From contig CAUYUJ010003565.1 of NCBI GenBank assembly GCA_963575745.1, forward strand, positions 46,223 to 78,014: a stretch of DNA of 31,792 nucleotides, in the 5' to 3' direction. Positions 9,087-17,244 of the stretch are shown here, one piece after another. Every line of letters begins with the position of its first letter. Within the stretch, counting starts at the first letter, position 1. The notes under the pieces were generated by a model. It made no database searches, was not told the DNA's origin, and saw only the letters and a list, made by a program, of their open reading frames with translations. The position numbers and the translations under genes were made by a program. The DNA is from Prorocentrum cordatum. Taxonomy: Eukaryota; Sar; Dinophyceae; Prorocentrales; Prorocentraceae.

Positions 9087-9126
9087 CTAGTACGTGAAAT
9101 GTTCGCCCCTCTCCGGCTCCGCCTCT
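9087..9126 (-). CDS. possible tiny terminal exon, low confidence
   Basis: The minus frame reads AEAQAEAEPERGEHFTY and stops at TAG. It sits between the exon-like islands at 14577 and 8682 on the same strand, and contains CAG|GCAGAG. The Ala-Glu dipeptide run may be low-complexity drift rather than coding. Confidence 0.2.
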
Positions 9127-9200
9127 GCCTGAGCCTCCGCCTCCTCCAACCTCCCCTCATACCCCCCTTTCCCCAGGCCCATGCCCCTACAATCTCCCTT

Positions 9201-9236
9201 CATCTTCATCATCTTCATCATCATCATCATCATCAA

Positions 9237-9288
<52 letters not shown>

Positions 9289-9417
9289 AGCAGCATCATC
9301 AGCATCATCAGCATCATCATCAGCAGCAGCATCATCAGCATCAGCATCATCAGCAGCAGCATCATCATCGTCAACATCATCATCATCACCATCAGCATCA
9401 GCATCATCATCATGCCT
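9201..9417. repeat. (ATC)n interspersed with CAG triplets
   Basis: ATC triplets alternate with CAG clusters (AGCAGCAGCAG). Plus frames read His/Gln, Ile/Ser or Ser/Gln. No GGACACC motif is present, unlike the 2.0-3.1 kb array. Confidence 0.9.
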
Positions 9418-9790
9418 CATGCTGAGGCCCCATGTTCACACTTATTCATTCTGCTCCTCCTCATCATCCTCCTTCTCCTCTGGCTCCTCTTCCATACATC
9501 ACAGAATCCTCCTGCATACTGATTCCTCCCTCAGCCTCTCTCTCCCTCCTTCCCGCTGCCCCACTCGACCGATCTCCCCTCCACCTTCATCCCTCATCAT
9601 CTCCCCTCCCCTCTCGCCCCAAACTCCTCCGCCCCCGATCTCCATTCACCCTTCGCTCCCCCTATTCCCCCTGCAACCCCCCAAACAATAATCCCTCGCA
9701 CATCCTGCCTCCTCCCTGCGCTCTACTTGTTTCGTCGTCCACCCCTCCCCCCCGTTCTTCCACCCCCCTTCCCCCGCCTCCCGTCCCGCC

Positions 9791-9806
9791 GCTGCTGCTG
9801 CTGCTG

Positions 9807-9842
<36 letters not shown>

Positions 9843-9870
9843 CTGGCGCTGGCGCGCGCGCGCGTGCGCG
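9791..9870. repeat. (CTG)n followed by (GCGCTG)n and alternating GC
   Basis: About 16 CTG units with one CTC interruption, then GGCGCT hexamers, then a purine-pyrimidine alternating GCGCGCGTGCGC stretch that could adopt Z-DNA. CTG/CAG repeats fold into hairpins and are length-unstable. Confidence 0.9.
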
Positions 9871-9900
9871 CTGAGCGACGCTCACCACGATTCGGGCCCC

Positions 9901-10100
9901 CACAAACGGTGTGGTGACCACACCGTGCGGTGAGTCGGTGGGGATTCGGGGTCACCGCACGGTTTTGGGACTCGGGCTGCTCTCCGAGGATGTCTCGGGC
10001 GACGGGGGCCTCCGGGGTCCCGAGACCGTGCGGTGACGGACCGTGCGGTGAGGTCTCTTAAGGGTTCCGAGGTCACCGCACGGTGCGTCACCGCACCGCC
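9901..10100. mobile_element. family I element copy 1, ACCGTGCGGTGA repeats
   Basis: ACCGTGCGGTGA or its reverse complement occurs repeatedly at both ends and in the middle. The ends form inverted repeats (CGGTGTGGTGACC versus the complement of GTCACCGCACCG). Copy 2 lies inverted at 12427-12594 and shares long segments, for example GATTCGGGGTCACCGCACGG. Confidence 0.75.
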
Positions 10101-10234
10101 TCGGGACTCCAACACACGACCTCGAATCGTCATAGCTCGCTGGGGGGAAGCCAGGAGTGCCAGCGCCCGCCCGCCATCCCCGGAGATCCGGCGTCACGAA
10201 AAAGAGATGCAGCCTTGTTGATAACAAACTCTAA

Positions 10235-10395
10235 AGAGGCCCTGGGACACACAAATGAATACACACAAAAAACAGGATCCCCTATATTGTCCCATATTTT
10301 AGGGGGTTTTGTCTTCCCCCCACTTCCCATATTTTCCTATATTTTCTGGGGAATCGACGATTCATTGTGTCTGTGTGTTTCTTTCCCTCCTGAAA
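10235..10395. mobile_element. AT-rich degenerate inverted-repeat element
   Basis: ACACAAATGAAT on the left is mirrored by ATTCATTGTGT on the right, with inner CCCATATTTT direct repeats at about 10283 and 10326. It is markedly more AT-rich than its surroundings. Only one copy is seen, so it is tentative. Confidence 0.4.
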
Positions 10396-10886
10396 CTCAA
10401 CCTGGGGCCGCGGAGCCAATCTTCCTGCGGCATCTTCGGGCCCGACTTCCCCTCCTTCTCCTCCTCCTCCTCCTCCGCCTCCTCCTCCTCCTGAGCCTCC
10501 GCTGCGCCGTCATCCCGTCCCCGCCGCCCGACCCCACGGCGGAAAACGGGATCAGACAAGCGTGTTGCCAGGATGCGGCTGGTCCGGGATGGGCGCCATG
10601 AGTTCCGAAAGATTCGGCGGCCCTCGTTGCTGCAGCCTGTGTGGAAGATCCGCCTTTTGTGGGCGGGAACTCTGGGAATCCTAGAAATCCTGGAACGTGC
10701 CATGAAGGTGACCCGCAGAATTCGCAAAAAGAGCGACCCCCCCTCCCGTCCTCTCCCAAGTCGGGAGCGGCCAAGAGGGGGGTGTCCAAGAGGGGGGGGT
10801 GCAAATCATGCCCGGCGGCATGTGCGCGGCCCAGCGGGGGGGCCAGGGACGTAATGGAATAAGAAGAGGCGCCATGAAACCTGCGG
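10396..10886. other. GC-rich stretch, no gene called
   Basis: A short TCC run at 10455-10495 is followed by complex sequence. A plus frame from 10573 reads RKIRRPSLLQPVWKIRLLW but is contradicted by an equally open minus frame. Confidence 0.4.
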
Positions 10887-10947
10887 ATATATATATATAT
10901 ATCTATATATATATATATATATATATATCATGGCCCGCGCCATGATA
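10887..10947. repeat. (AT)n microsatellite joined to a palindrome
   Basis: About 20 AT dinucleotides with one CT interruption run into TATCATGGCCCGCGCCATGATA (read with an 8-bp stem), centred near 10937. The AT run can itself extrude as a cruciform. Confidence 0.85.
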
Positions 10948-11140
10948 TCCCCCCCCCCTAGCCATCACCCCCCTCTTTTCCGTCCTCTCCCAGGGGGGGC
11001 CACAGCGCTCCCGGCGGCACAAGAGAGCTCTGCTTCTTCCCCCGCGGCCGCGGCGGCTGCGGAGCTGCAGCGTTCCAAGCCTGCCTGCGACGGGCCGCGT
11101 GCCGTCGGGAGGCGCGGCTCTGGCGACCTTGGGCCGCTCA

Positions 11141-11300
11141 TTACCGGCCTCGAACGTATCCCTACCCCTAAGATTGCCACGCCAAAAAGCGATGACAATC
11201 TTAGGGGTGCGCCCTCAGAAAAAAAAGGGAACCCCTAAGATTGGCATCGTGATGAGGAGATGCCCAGCACAGGGATAGGGAGATGTTCCAGGCTGGTAAG
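11141..11300. mobile_element. TIR element, family D copy 2, TSD GCTCA
   Basis: Inverted relative to copy 1 at 5682 and closely similar along its whole length, including the internal AATCTTAGGGG motifs and the CTGGGCATC block. GCTCA flanks it at 11136-11140 and 11301-11305. Comparison of the two copies fixes the borders. Confidence 0.85.
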
Positions 11301-11327
11301 GCTCAAGCGCCGCCCGAAATAGAAGCT

Positions 11328-11529
11328 CTCGGAGGTCCGCGCGGACGTCTTGGATCGGCGCCGGACCCCCGAGTCGACGTCGAATCGGATCGGGCCGGCC
11401 AGCATCGGCATCGAATCGGATCGATCGGACCGCATGCGCTGGCTCTGCCTCCCTGGCGCCAGGGATTGGCGCCGGGGGCGCCGCCAGGGGGCCCAGCGCC
11501 CATCCACGAAGTCCGCGCGGACCTCCGAG
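11328..11529. mobile_element. TIR element, family A copy 1
   Basis: The left end CTCGGAGGTCCGCGCGGAC is mirrored on the right by GTCCGCGCGGACCTCCGAG. The interior holds repeated GGATCGG/TCGAATCGGATCG motifs. Borders outside the CTCGGAGG core are less clear than in copy 2. Confidence 0.75.
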
Positions 11530-12218
11530 AACCTGTCCGAATGCCGTGCTTGATGCTTCGACGCTCCGTCAGCGGCGAGCCCAGGGGCGAATGCCGAGGG
11601 GGCGGGCCTCCGCAGAGGGCGCGGGAGGCGCCGGGCCTCCCGAGAAGCTGTCTGCGCCTGCCCCGAGGGCGCAACGAAGCGGTCGGAGGGCACGAGGGCT
11701 TCCGAGAAGCCCCGCCGCCCGCCGAGGAGGCCTGCCCCCCCCCGCTCACCTCCCCCCTGGACTCGTCGCCGACTCTCTGCCCCAGAGGTTTTGGTTTGCT
11801 CTTGATGTAAGAGAGAAGACAACAAAAATACTAGCAAGAAGTTGGCAAGATGCTAATACATAAAACACTAAGAAATAACACAACAAAGAAATAAGTAAAA
11901 AAGACACCAACAAGAAACATGCTGTTTCTTGTTAAACGACTTTCTTTATGTAAGGAAGCAAGTCCCAAGCCAGGATACCAGCGCAGTCCAGCAGCCCAAA
12001 GCACGTGACACGCCCGTGGGGGACGCCTGTGAGGTCGCTGGGAAAGCGTGCCTGGGGCGCTTGCAGGCTTGGGAAGGGGAGAGCCTCGCAGGAGCTCCGA
12101 AGGGGAGCTCCGACAAAGCTGCGGAAAAGGCTTCCGGCCCCCGAGTTGGGAACGCGTACGAAGCCGCTTGCCGGGACTCGCTGGAGGCTCGCAGGAGTCA
12201 AGGTTTGATATATAATAC
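11530..12218. other. GC-rich then A-rich unique stretch with a perfect hairpin
   Basis: No gene is called. From about 11800 to 11960 the plus strand becomes A-rich. At 11909-11933 AACAAGAAACA and TGTTTCTTGTT form an 11-bp perfect stem with a TGC loop. It is not followed by a T run, so a terminator reading is not supported. Confidence 0.5.
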
Positions 12219-12225
12219 AATCATT

Positions 12226-12410
12226 CGGGGAACTGAAAATGGCATAAACATCACAACTCGGAGGTCCGCGCGGACTTTTTGGATCCGCGACTTCTTGGAT
12301 CCGCGCGGATCCAGGCGGAGCCGGAGGCGCCGCCTGGGGGCCCCAGCGCCGATCCGAGAAATCCGCGCGGACCTCCGAGTTAATATGCTTATGTCGTTGT
12401 TCGTTCCCCT
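12226..12410. mobile_element. TIR element, family A copy 2, TSD AATCATT
   Basis: Flanked by AATCATT at 12219-12225 and 12411-12417. The TIRs run GGGGAAC, then CATAA-CAT, then AACTCGGAGGTCCGCGCGGA and GGATC, about 55 bp with mismatches. A 7-bp duplication with ends in GGGGAAC is near what hAT-type elements make (8 bp), but assignment is uncertain. No ORF; non-autonomous. Confidence 0.85.
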
Positions 12411-12426
12411 AATCATTTTGGTGTCC

Positions 12427-12594
12427 CACAACGGTGCGGTGACAGACCGTGCCGTGTCCCCGGAACCCCACGAGACCTCACCGCGCGGTCCGTCAACGCA
12501 CGGCTTTCTGGGACCCTGGAGGCCCCCGTCGCCCGAAACGTCCTTGGTCCCAAAACCGTGCGGTGACCCCGAATCTCCGCCCACTCACCACAAG
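12427..12594. mobile_element. family I element copy 2 (inverted)
   Basis: Reverse-complement relative of 9901-10100, sharing the CCGTGCGGTGA motifs, the GGGCGACGGGGGCCTCC block (as its complement) and ATTCGGGGTCACCGCACGG. It lies only 16 bp from the family A copy 2 border. Confidence 0.75.
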
Positions 12595-12641
12595 TTGAGC
12601 AGGGACCGACCGTCCTGGCATTCGCATAGGCCTGCCAGGAC

Positions 12642-12742
12642 ATGTTCTTAGAACATCAGTCCGATTTGCTAAAACAAGACAGCATCGGCCAGAAATGTTC
12701 TAAGAACTTTTTCGTGGGAGCCACAACATGTTCTTAAAACAT
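12642..12742. repeat. three ATGTTCTTAGAACAT palindromes
   Basis: Near-perfect 15-bp palindromes of the form ATGTTCTTAGAACAT occur at 12642-12656, 12695-12707 (shortened, with TAAG centre) and 12728-12742. The last abuts the target duplication of the family C element at 12745. They could be protein-binding palindromes or an older small repeat. Confidence 0.6.
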
Positions 12743-12744
12743 TC

Positions 12745-12942
12745 TCGGGTCGGGCGAAAGGGGGGATAGCAAAGGGGGGGGGGGGGGAGAATCAGCTCAC
12801 GTAGCTGATTTCCCTGGCACCTCTTGGCGCCAGAGGCGCCCATGTATATCGAGGAATGGGCCCCTCGGTGGGGCCGAAACCAGCTGTGTGCAGCAGATTT
12901 CGTAACCCCCCCTTTCCAATCCCCCCCTTTCGTCCGGCCCGC
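12745..12942. mobile_element. TIR element, family C copy 2, TSD CATTC
   Basis: Same plan as 4012-4229: TCGGGTCGGGCGAAAGG at the left, the complement of GCGGGCCGGACGAAAGG at the right, and an internal AGCTGATTT with GGCGCC. CATTC flanks at 12740-12744 and 12943-12947. Confidence 0.9.
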
Positions 12943-13002
12943 CATTCTTTGGTAGGACGATAGGCACGCCAAGCGCTCCTGTTATGTGGCCTGCCGTTAC
13001 GT

Positions 13003-13175
13003 CGGGATTTTCAACGAAAAATTAAACAATACCCCAAACATACCCCCAAAAGGTAAACAAATGCAACAAAAAATAGTCCCTGGACTATTTTTGGATTATG
13101 TTTTGGCCTATGTTTGGGGTATTTGTTTTTTTCGTCGAAAATCCCCCTGTATGGGGACAGGCCCGACTTGAGCCT
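13003..13175. mobile_element. TIR element, family E copy 1
   Basis: GATTTTCAACGAAAAA leading into ATACCCCAAACATA on the left is matched inverted by TATGTTTGGGGTAT, then TTTTTTCGTCGAAAATC on the right. Outside the right end, GGGGACAGGCCCGACTTGAG matches the outer TIR of the copy at 31113, so the left outer end seems to be lost. Confidence 0.7.
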
Positions 13176-13246
13176 TCTGCCCTCTCGCCGGGGCCGGCGG
13201 GCCCCCCCGCCAGCCGTGCGGCCCTCCCGTGCGCCTCGACGGGCGA

Positions 13247-13434
13247 CCCTCCACTTCCATCTTCCATACCTTCCGACCTCCGCGGGAGGCGCGGAAGGTG
13301 ATGCATTGAAACTCTGGAAAGCCTCTGGAAAGCCTCAGGAGACTCTGGAAAGCCTCTGGAACTAAGCACTTCACGAAGCGCATGATCGCGGAAGGTCAGC
13401 ACGGAAGGTCTGGAAGAATGAGGGCGAGGGTACC
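13247..13434. mobile_element. family G element copy 1
   Basis: Shares CCATACCTTCCGACCTCCGC, a GCATTGAAACT block, a CACGAAGCGCA-type block and a GGTCTGGAAGAATGAG end with copies at 27379-27541 (inverted) and 28051-28217. The ends are imperfect inverted repeats (CATCTTCCATACCTTCC versus the complement of the GAAGAATG end). An internal CTCTGGAAAGC tandem is specific to this copy. Confidence 0.75.
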
Positions 13435-13534
13435 GCATGGCTCCGCGCCCCTCTGCACCTTCACTGCTGCCCCTTCCCCCGCGCGCGTGCCCGCTCTCGC
13501 TGCCGCTCCTCCCCTCTGCCCCCCGCTCGACTCC

Positions 13535-13680
13535 CCGCCCCCCCCCCCTCTTCCTCCTCCTCCGCCTCCTCCTCCCACTCCTCCTCCTCCTCCTCCTTCC
13601 TCCTCCTCCCTCCTCCTTCCTCCTCCTCCTCCTCCTCGTGGAAGGTCAGCACGGAAGGTCTGGAAGAATGAGGGCGAGGG
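13535..13680. repeat. (TCC)n tract ending in a family G end fragment
   Basis: TCC triplets to 13636 are followed at 13638-13680 by a nearly exact duplicate of the right end of family G copy 1 (GAAGGTCAGCACGGAAGG onward). The TCC tract therefore sits between two copies of the same element end. Confidence 0.8.
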
Positions 13681-13789
13681 GAGGGCGTGCCGCACGCACA
13701 GGGGTATAGCCCGCGGGCGGCCGCGGGAGCCCCCCCCCCTCCCTGGCAGGGGCGCGGGCACGGATGGCGGGAGGATCGGGGAGGATCGA

Positions 13790-14120
13790 GGAGGGGGATC
13801 GAGGATCGAGGAGGAGGAGGAGGAGGCGTATCGAGGAGGAGGAGGAGGAGGAGGAGGAGGAGGAGGAGGAGGAGGAGGATCGAGGAGGAGGAGGATCGGG
13901 GAGGCGAAGAGGGTATCGAAGAGGAGGAGGAGGAGGAGGAGGAGAGGAGGGAGGCGGAGGAGGAGGAGGAGGAGGAGGAGGAGGAGGAGGAGGAGGAGGA
14001 GGAGGAGGAGGAGAGGAGGAGGATCGAGGGGATGATGAAGAGGATCGAGGAGGAGGAGGAGGCGATCGGGGCGGCGAGGAGGCGATCGAGGAGGAGGGGA
14101 GGAGGAGGATCGAGGAAGGC
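13790..14120. repeat. (GGA)n tract with GATCGA interruptions
   Basis: GGA triplets are regularly broken by GATCGAG. With the upstream TCC tract (13550-13636) it makes an inverted polypyrimidine/polypurine pair around about 150 bp. Confidence 0.9.
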
Positions 14121-14185
14121 GTCCTGTGATTCGTGGGCATCGCGCTGTCGTAGCCACTTTGAGCTCCTCAGAGGGGGGGCGGGGG

Positions 14186-14322
14186 CTTTGTGGGCCCCGG
14201 AAACGGCAGGGCCGTTTTTTCATCGTTTTCAAAAAAATGCCCCTTGAACATGGAAACGGCCACAAAAACGGCAAAACGGAACCGGTAACAAAAACGGCCT
14301 GTCGCTGCCAGGGCCCACTGGA
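14186..14322. mobile_element. TIR element, family B copy 1
   Basis: TTTGTGGGCCCCGGAAACGG at the left and its inverted counterpart (GCCAGGGCCCAC) at the right enclose several AAACGG repeats, as in copy 2 at 29814. GGGCGGGGG flanks it at 14177-14185 and 14323-14331, but both lie in G-rich DNA, so the duplication is less certain. A wider direct repeat (CCACTT, then GGCTCCTCAGAGG-like) also brackets it. Confidence 0.75.
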
Positions 14323-14364
14323 GGGCGGGGGAGGAGGGAGCGCTGGGGCCACTTGGGGCTCCTC

Positions 14365-14570
14365 AGAGGAGGGGGGGCGGGGGGGAGGAGGGAGGAGGGA
14401 GGGAGGGAAGAGGGAGGAGGGAGGGGGGGACGGGGAGGGAGGGGGGAGGGGAGGCGAGGGGGGGAGGGAGGAGGGTCGAAGAGGAGGAGGGAGGGAGGGA
14501 AAGATGGAGGAGGGAGGGGGGGGGGGGGAGGGGAGGGAGGGAGGGAGGGGAGGGGAGGGGGGGAGGGAGC
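14365..14570. repeat. GGGAGG polypurine tract
   Basis: Irregular GGGAGG/GGGGGAGG repeat. It is the left arm of an inverted pair with 14690-14925, enclosing the exon-like island at 14577. Confidence 0.85.
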
Positions 14571-14576
14571 GCGGGC

Positions 14577-14663
14577 CTGCTGCTCGAGCACGGCCTTCTG
14601 CTCCGCGGCCGCCTGCTGCAGCCCCATCACCTGGTAGTTGGCTGATGGTCCACGCTCAATCTC
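14577..14663 (-). CDS. exon-like island, 29 codons, Gln/Ala/Glu-rich
   Basis: On the minus strand CCCCCGCCCCGCCCCAG, a good polypyrimidine-AG acceptor, precedes a frame reading EIERGPSANYQVMGLQQ and AAAEQKAVLEQQ. It then meets CAG|GCCCGC and passes into Pro-rich repeat. The acceptor is the best splice signal in the window. The exon is phase 0 at its start; a GC donor after CAG would make it phase 0 at its end, or the frame may continue as a Pro-rich segment. The peptide is amphipathic and probably helical. No family identified. Confidence 0.45.
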
Positions 14664-14689
14664 CTGGGGCGGGGCGGGGGTCGGAGGCC

Positions 14690-14925
14690 CCTCCCCCTCC
14701 CCCCCCCCCCCCCTCCCTCCCCCCCCCCTCCCCTTCCTCCCTCTCCCTCCTCCCTACCTCCCTCCCTCCCTCCCTCTCCTCCCTATCCCTCCCCCCTCCT
14801 CCCTTCGACCCTCCGCCTCCCTCCCTCCTCCCTCCCTCCCTCCTACCCCTACCCCTTTCCCCCCTCCCCCCTGCTCCCCGCCCCCCCCCCTCTCCTCCCT
14901 CCCTCCCTCCCTTCCCGCCTGCACC
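14690..14925. repeat. CCTCCC polypyrimidine tract
   Basis: CCCTCC repeat, complementary in kind to 14365-14570 and inverted relative to it. Confidence 0.85.
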
Positions 14926-14971
14926 CAGAAGACCAACCAATGAGGCCTATGCCAACCATCGCTCTCACCTT

Positions 14972-15668
14972 CTAGCCGAGCGCGTCCATGGACACATCGG
15001 GATAGACACCCACGGAGTGGATGCGTCTATCGACAACGCGGCCGTTGCGTTCGATGCAGTGCAAGGTCGGAGAAAGGATATATCCGTCTACGGTCTGTTC
15101 CAGTCCAGAGCAGGTCCCACATGATACATCAAACTCGGGGCCTCCAGGTTGAAGGCGGCCGGGGGGGCTGAGCTGAAGGCCCCCGAGGAGGTCGATCAAG
15201 AGGGGGGGATGAAGGCAACTCCGCTCAAGACTGGTCCCGAGGCCCGTGCTGGGGTCCATCTGGTGCAGTTTTCCCCGGATTTCCATCCGTAGGAAAATAA
15301 CAATCCACAGTCCCGACAAAACAAACAAAGACAGGTGGTTTTCAACACGTTGTTCAAAAAAGCTTTGGGCGTGCAATCCTGCGAATTCTTACTAAAACCG
15401 TGCGTTCTCTTGTGTTCAACATGTTCATCCGATGTGACCCAAACGGGCTCCTGGCGCATGGCACGATCACTGTCAAATGACACCATGCGGGCCACTCGCG
15501 CTCGTCGGCCAACATCTTTATTGCCGTCACGTAGACACCATCATCGTCATCGGCGTGATCAACCTCAGGCCCATCATTGGCCTTGCCGTCGTCATCGTCA
15601 GTGCCAGCATCGTTATTACCATCATCGGCACCGAGCCTGCGCGCGCTAGCGCGGCCGCAGCGATGCAC
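14972..15668 (-). pseudogene. frame-broken coding remnant, unknown protein
   Basis: Three minus-strand frames are protein-like in succession. Frame 1 (15668 to about 15480) is Asp-rich and ends VYVTAIKMLADEREWPAW. Frame 2 (about 15495 to 15200) reads RMVSFDSDRAMRQEPVWV, then FSKNSQDCTPKAFLNN. Frame 3 (about 15376 to 14972) has a hydrophobic stretch, LSLFVLSGLWIVIFL, then SGLEQTVDGYILSPTLHC, and ends HSVGVYPDVSMDALG at TAG 14972-14974. Codon use is mixed and the DNA is not repetitive. Either one gene carries two or more frameshifts (decay or assembly indels) or short introns join the frames. A strong donor-like AAG|GTGAGA lies immediately past the stop. No family is recognised; the plus strand is also open at 14937-15124, which weakens the case there. 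Confidence 0.5.
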
Positions 15669-15784
15669 CAGCCAGCGTCAAGCAATCATGGCAAAGGCAT
15701 CCGCATGGATTTTGCAAACTCGGTTGCGGGCGGGTGGGTGGGGTGATGGAGAGAGCAGTGGAGTTGACAACTTCAACTTCGGCG

Positions 15785-16590
15785 TGGCGAAGTGCACCAC
15801 ATAGTTTGCACCACGTCGGCTGCACCGCATATATTGCACCACCTAAGTTGAATCAGACTTAGTTCACCACATATAATGCTGCACGGGTGCTGCACGACAT
15901 AGAATGCACAACCTAGATTGCACTAGATGGAGTGCACCACATGAATTGAGCAACATCGGTTGTCCAGACTGCACATGGTCGATTGGACAACATAGATTGC
16001 ACCACCCAGATTGCACACAACATGTTGCACAACATATTGTTCACAACACGTTTTAAGATACATAGACTGCATGACGTAGATTGCACCGAATATCTTGCAC
16101 AACATTGATAGCACCATACATATTGCACAACATAGGTTGCACCACATAGACTCGTTCGCAAATATCGCACACCGTAGAATGCATTCACGAACTCCACTAC
16201 ATCGGCTGCACCAAACAGACTGCATTATTCAGGTTGCAAAGCATCGGCTGCACCGCAAATACGTCACAACATATATTCCCTGACACATCCTGCGCAGCAT
16301 CATTTGCGCAACATAGATTGCACCACGAAAACTGCACCACACAGACTGCACAGCATGAATGTACAGCAAAGATTGCATCACAAATGTCACATCTCCAATC
16401 CTGCTTCACAGACTTCGCACACCATTGGATGTGGCACAAGTGCTGGATTACATGTATTGCCCCCCATAGATTGCACACCACCGATTGCACAACATAAGAT
16501 GCGGCACATACACTGCAGCCACATAATATAGCATCACACAGATTGCACTTAAGCTGCACAGTACAGATTGCACCACATCGACTGCTAGAG
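15785..16590. repeat. minisatellite based on CACCACATAGATTGCACAACAT
   Basis: About 40 degenerate units of roughly 17-22 bp with the core ATAGATTGCAC alternate CACCAC and CACAAC links. Some units carry TCGGCTGCAC or AGACTGCAC. Open frames inside are Cys/His/Val-rich translations of the repeat. Confidence 0.9.
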
Positions 16591-16631
16591 ACTCAATGCT
16601 TGGAGGCTCACGCTGGCAAGCATGAGCGCAT

Positions 16632-16771
16632 GAGCATATGTATATATGTATGTGTATACATACATACATACATACATACATACATACATACATACACCCA
16701 AATATCTAGATATACATACATATATACATTCATACATTCATACATACATACATACATACATACATACATGC

Positions 16772-16819
<48 letters not shown>
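16632..16819. repeat. (TACA)n then (CAGA)n microsatellites
   Basis: TACA tetramers with a short TCTAGATA interruption run to about 16769, then 12-13 CAGA tetramers follow to 16819, then TATATAGAGAGAG. Confidence 0.95.
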
Positions 16820-16820
<1 letters not shown>

Positions 16821-16947
16821 TATATAGAGAGAGATAACGAGGGAGAGAGGACGGTAAGGAGAGAGAGGAATGGGAATGAAGACGACGATAGGCAAAGCGG
16901 GCTGCAATCTGGGGGGATGCCACCAGGACGCCGGGGTAGGCGCCGTC

Positions 16948-17055
16948 CTGCGCGCGCAGCTGCTGGTCGATCTGCAGGTAGTACTGCTGCTTCTGCTGCT
17001 CGGCTGCCTCCCAGGCGGCGAGGTCGCCCTCTATTTCATTCAGGGGGCGTAAGAC
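16948..17055 (-). CDS. exon-like island, 36 codons, coiled-coil-like
   Basis: The minus frame reads NEIEGDLAAWEAAEQQ, KQQYYLQIDQQLRAQ, then meets CAG|GACGGC, or continues AYPGVL to a GT donor at CTG|GTGGCA (16923). The 5' edge is TGTACCCAG|GTCTTACG, which lies inside the end of the TIR element at 17043. Before that insertion the sequence would have read ATG AAT GAA ATA GAG, so the target duplication TGAAT overlaps a possible start codon region. The heptad-like spacing of hydrophobic residues suggests a coiled coil. The style matches the islands at 14577, 8682 and 761. Confidence 0.45.
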
Positions 17056-17244
17056 CTGGGTACAGGGGACTCGGAAATCCCCGACGAGGTCGTCAACAAA
17101 AATGACGAGGCCGAGCCTGCATTTTGACGAGGCCTCCCGCTGCAGACATCCCACGAAACTCCTCCTCGTCAAAATCCGAGGCGCGGTCGTCAAAAAACGA
17201 TGGCGAACCCGAGTCCTGGCAAACCCGGGTCTTACGCTCCCCCG
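17043..17244 (-). mobile_element. introner-like TIR element, family L, TSD ATTCA
   Basis: TIRs GGGGGCGTAAGACCTGGGT and (C)GGGGGAGCGTAAGACCCGGGT, followed by GACTCGG, face each other across 202 bp. ATTCA flanks at 17038-17042 and 17245-17249. Read on the minus strand, the left TIR gives a donor AGC|GTAAGA (17235) and the right TIR an acceptor TGTACCCAG|G (17056). Splicing between them would remove 180 bp and leave the reading frame of the adjacent island intact. A nested inverted pair, TTTTGACGAGG/CCTCGTCAAAA, sits in its centre. Only one copy is seen in the window. Confidence 0.75.

Noticed and set aside
11909-11933. Perfect 11-bp hairpin as a transcription terminator
   Set aside because: No T run follows on either strand and there is no adjacent gene; the genome appears eukaryotic.
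16632-16819. TACA/CAGA repeats read as Tyr-Ile-His and Thr-Asp-Arg proteins
   Set aside because: Simple tetranucleotide microsatellites; the ORFs are trivial.
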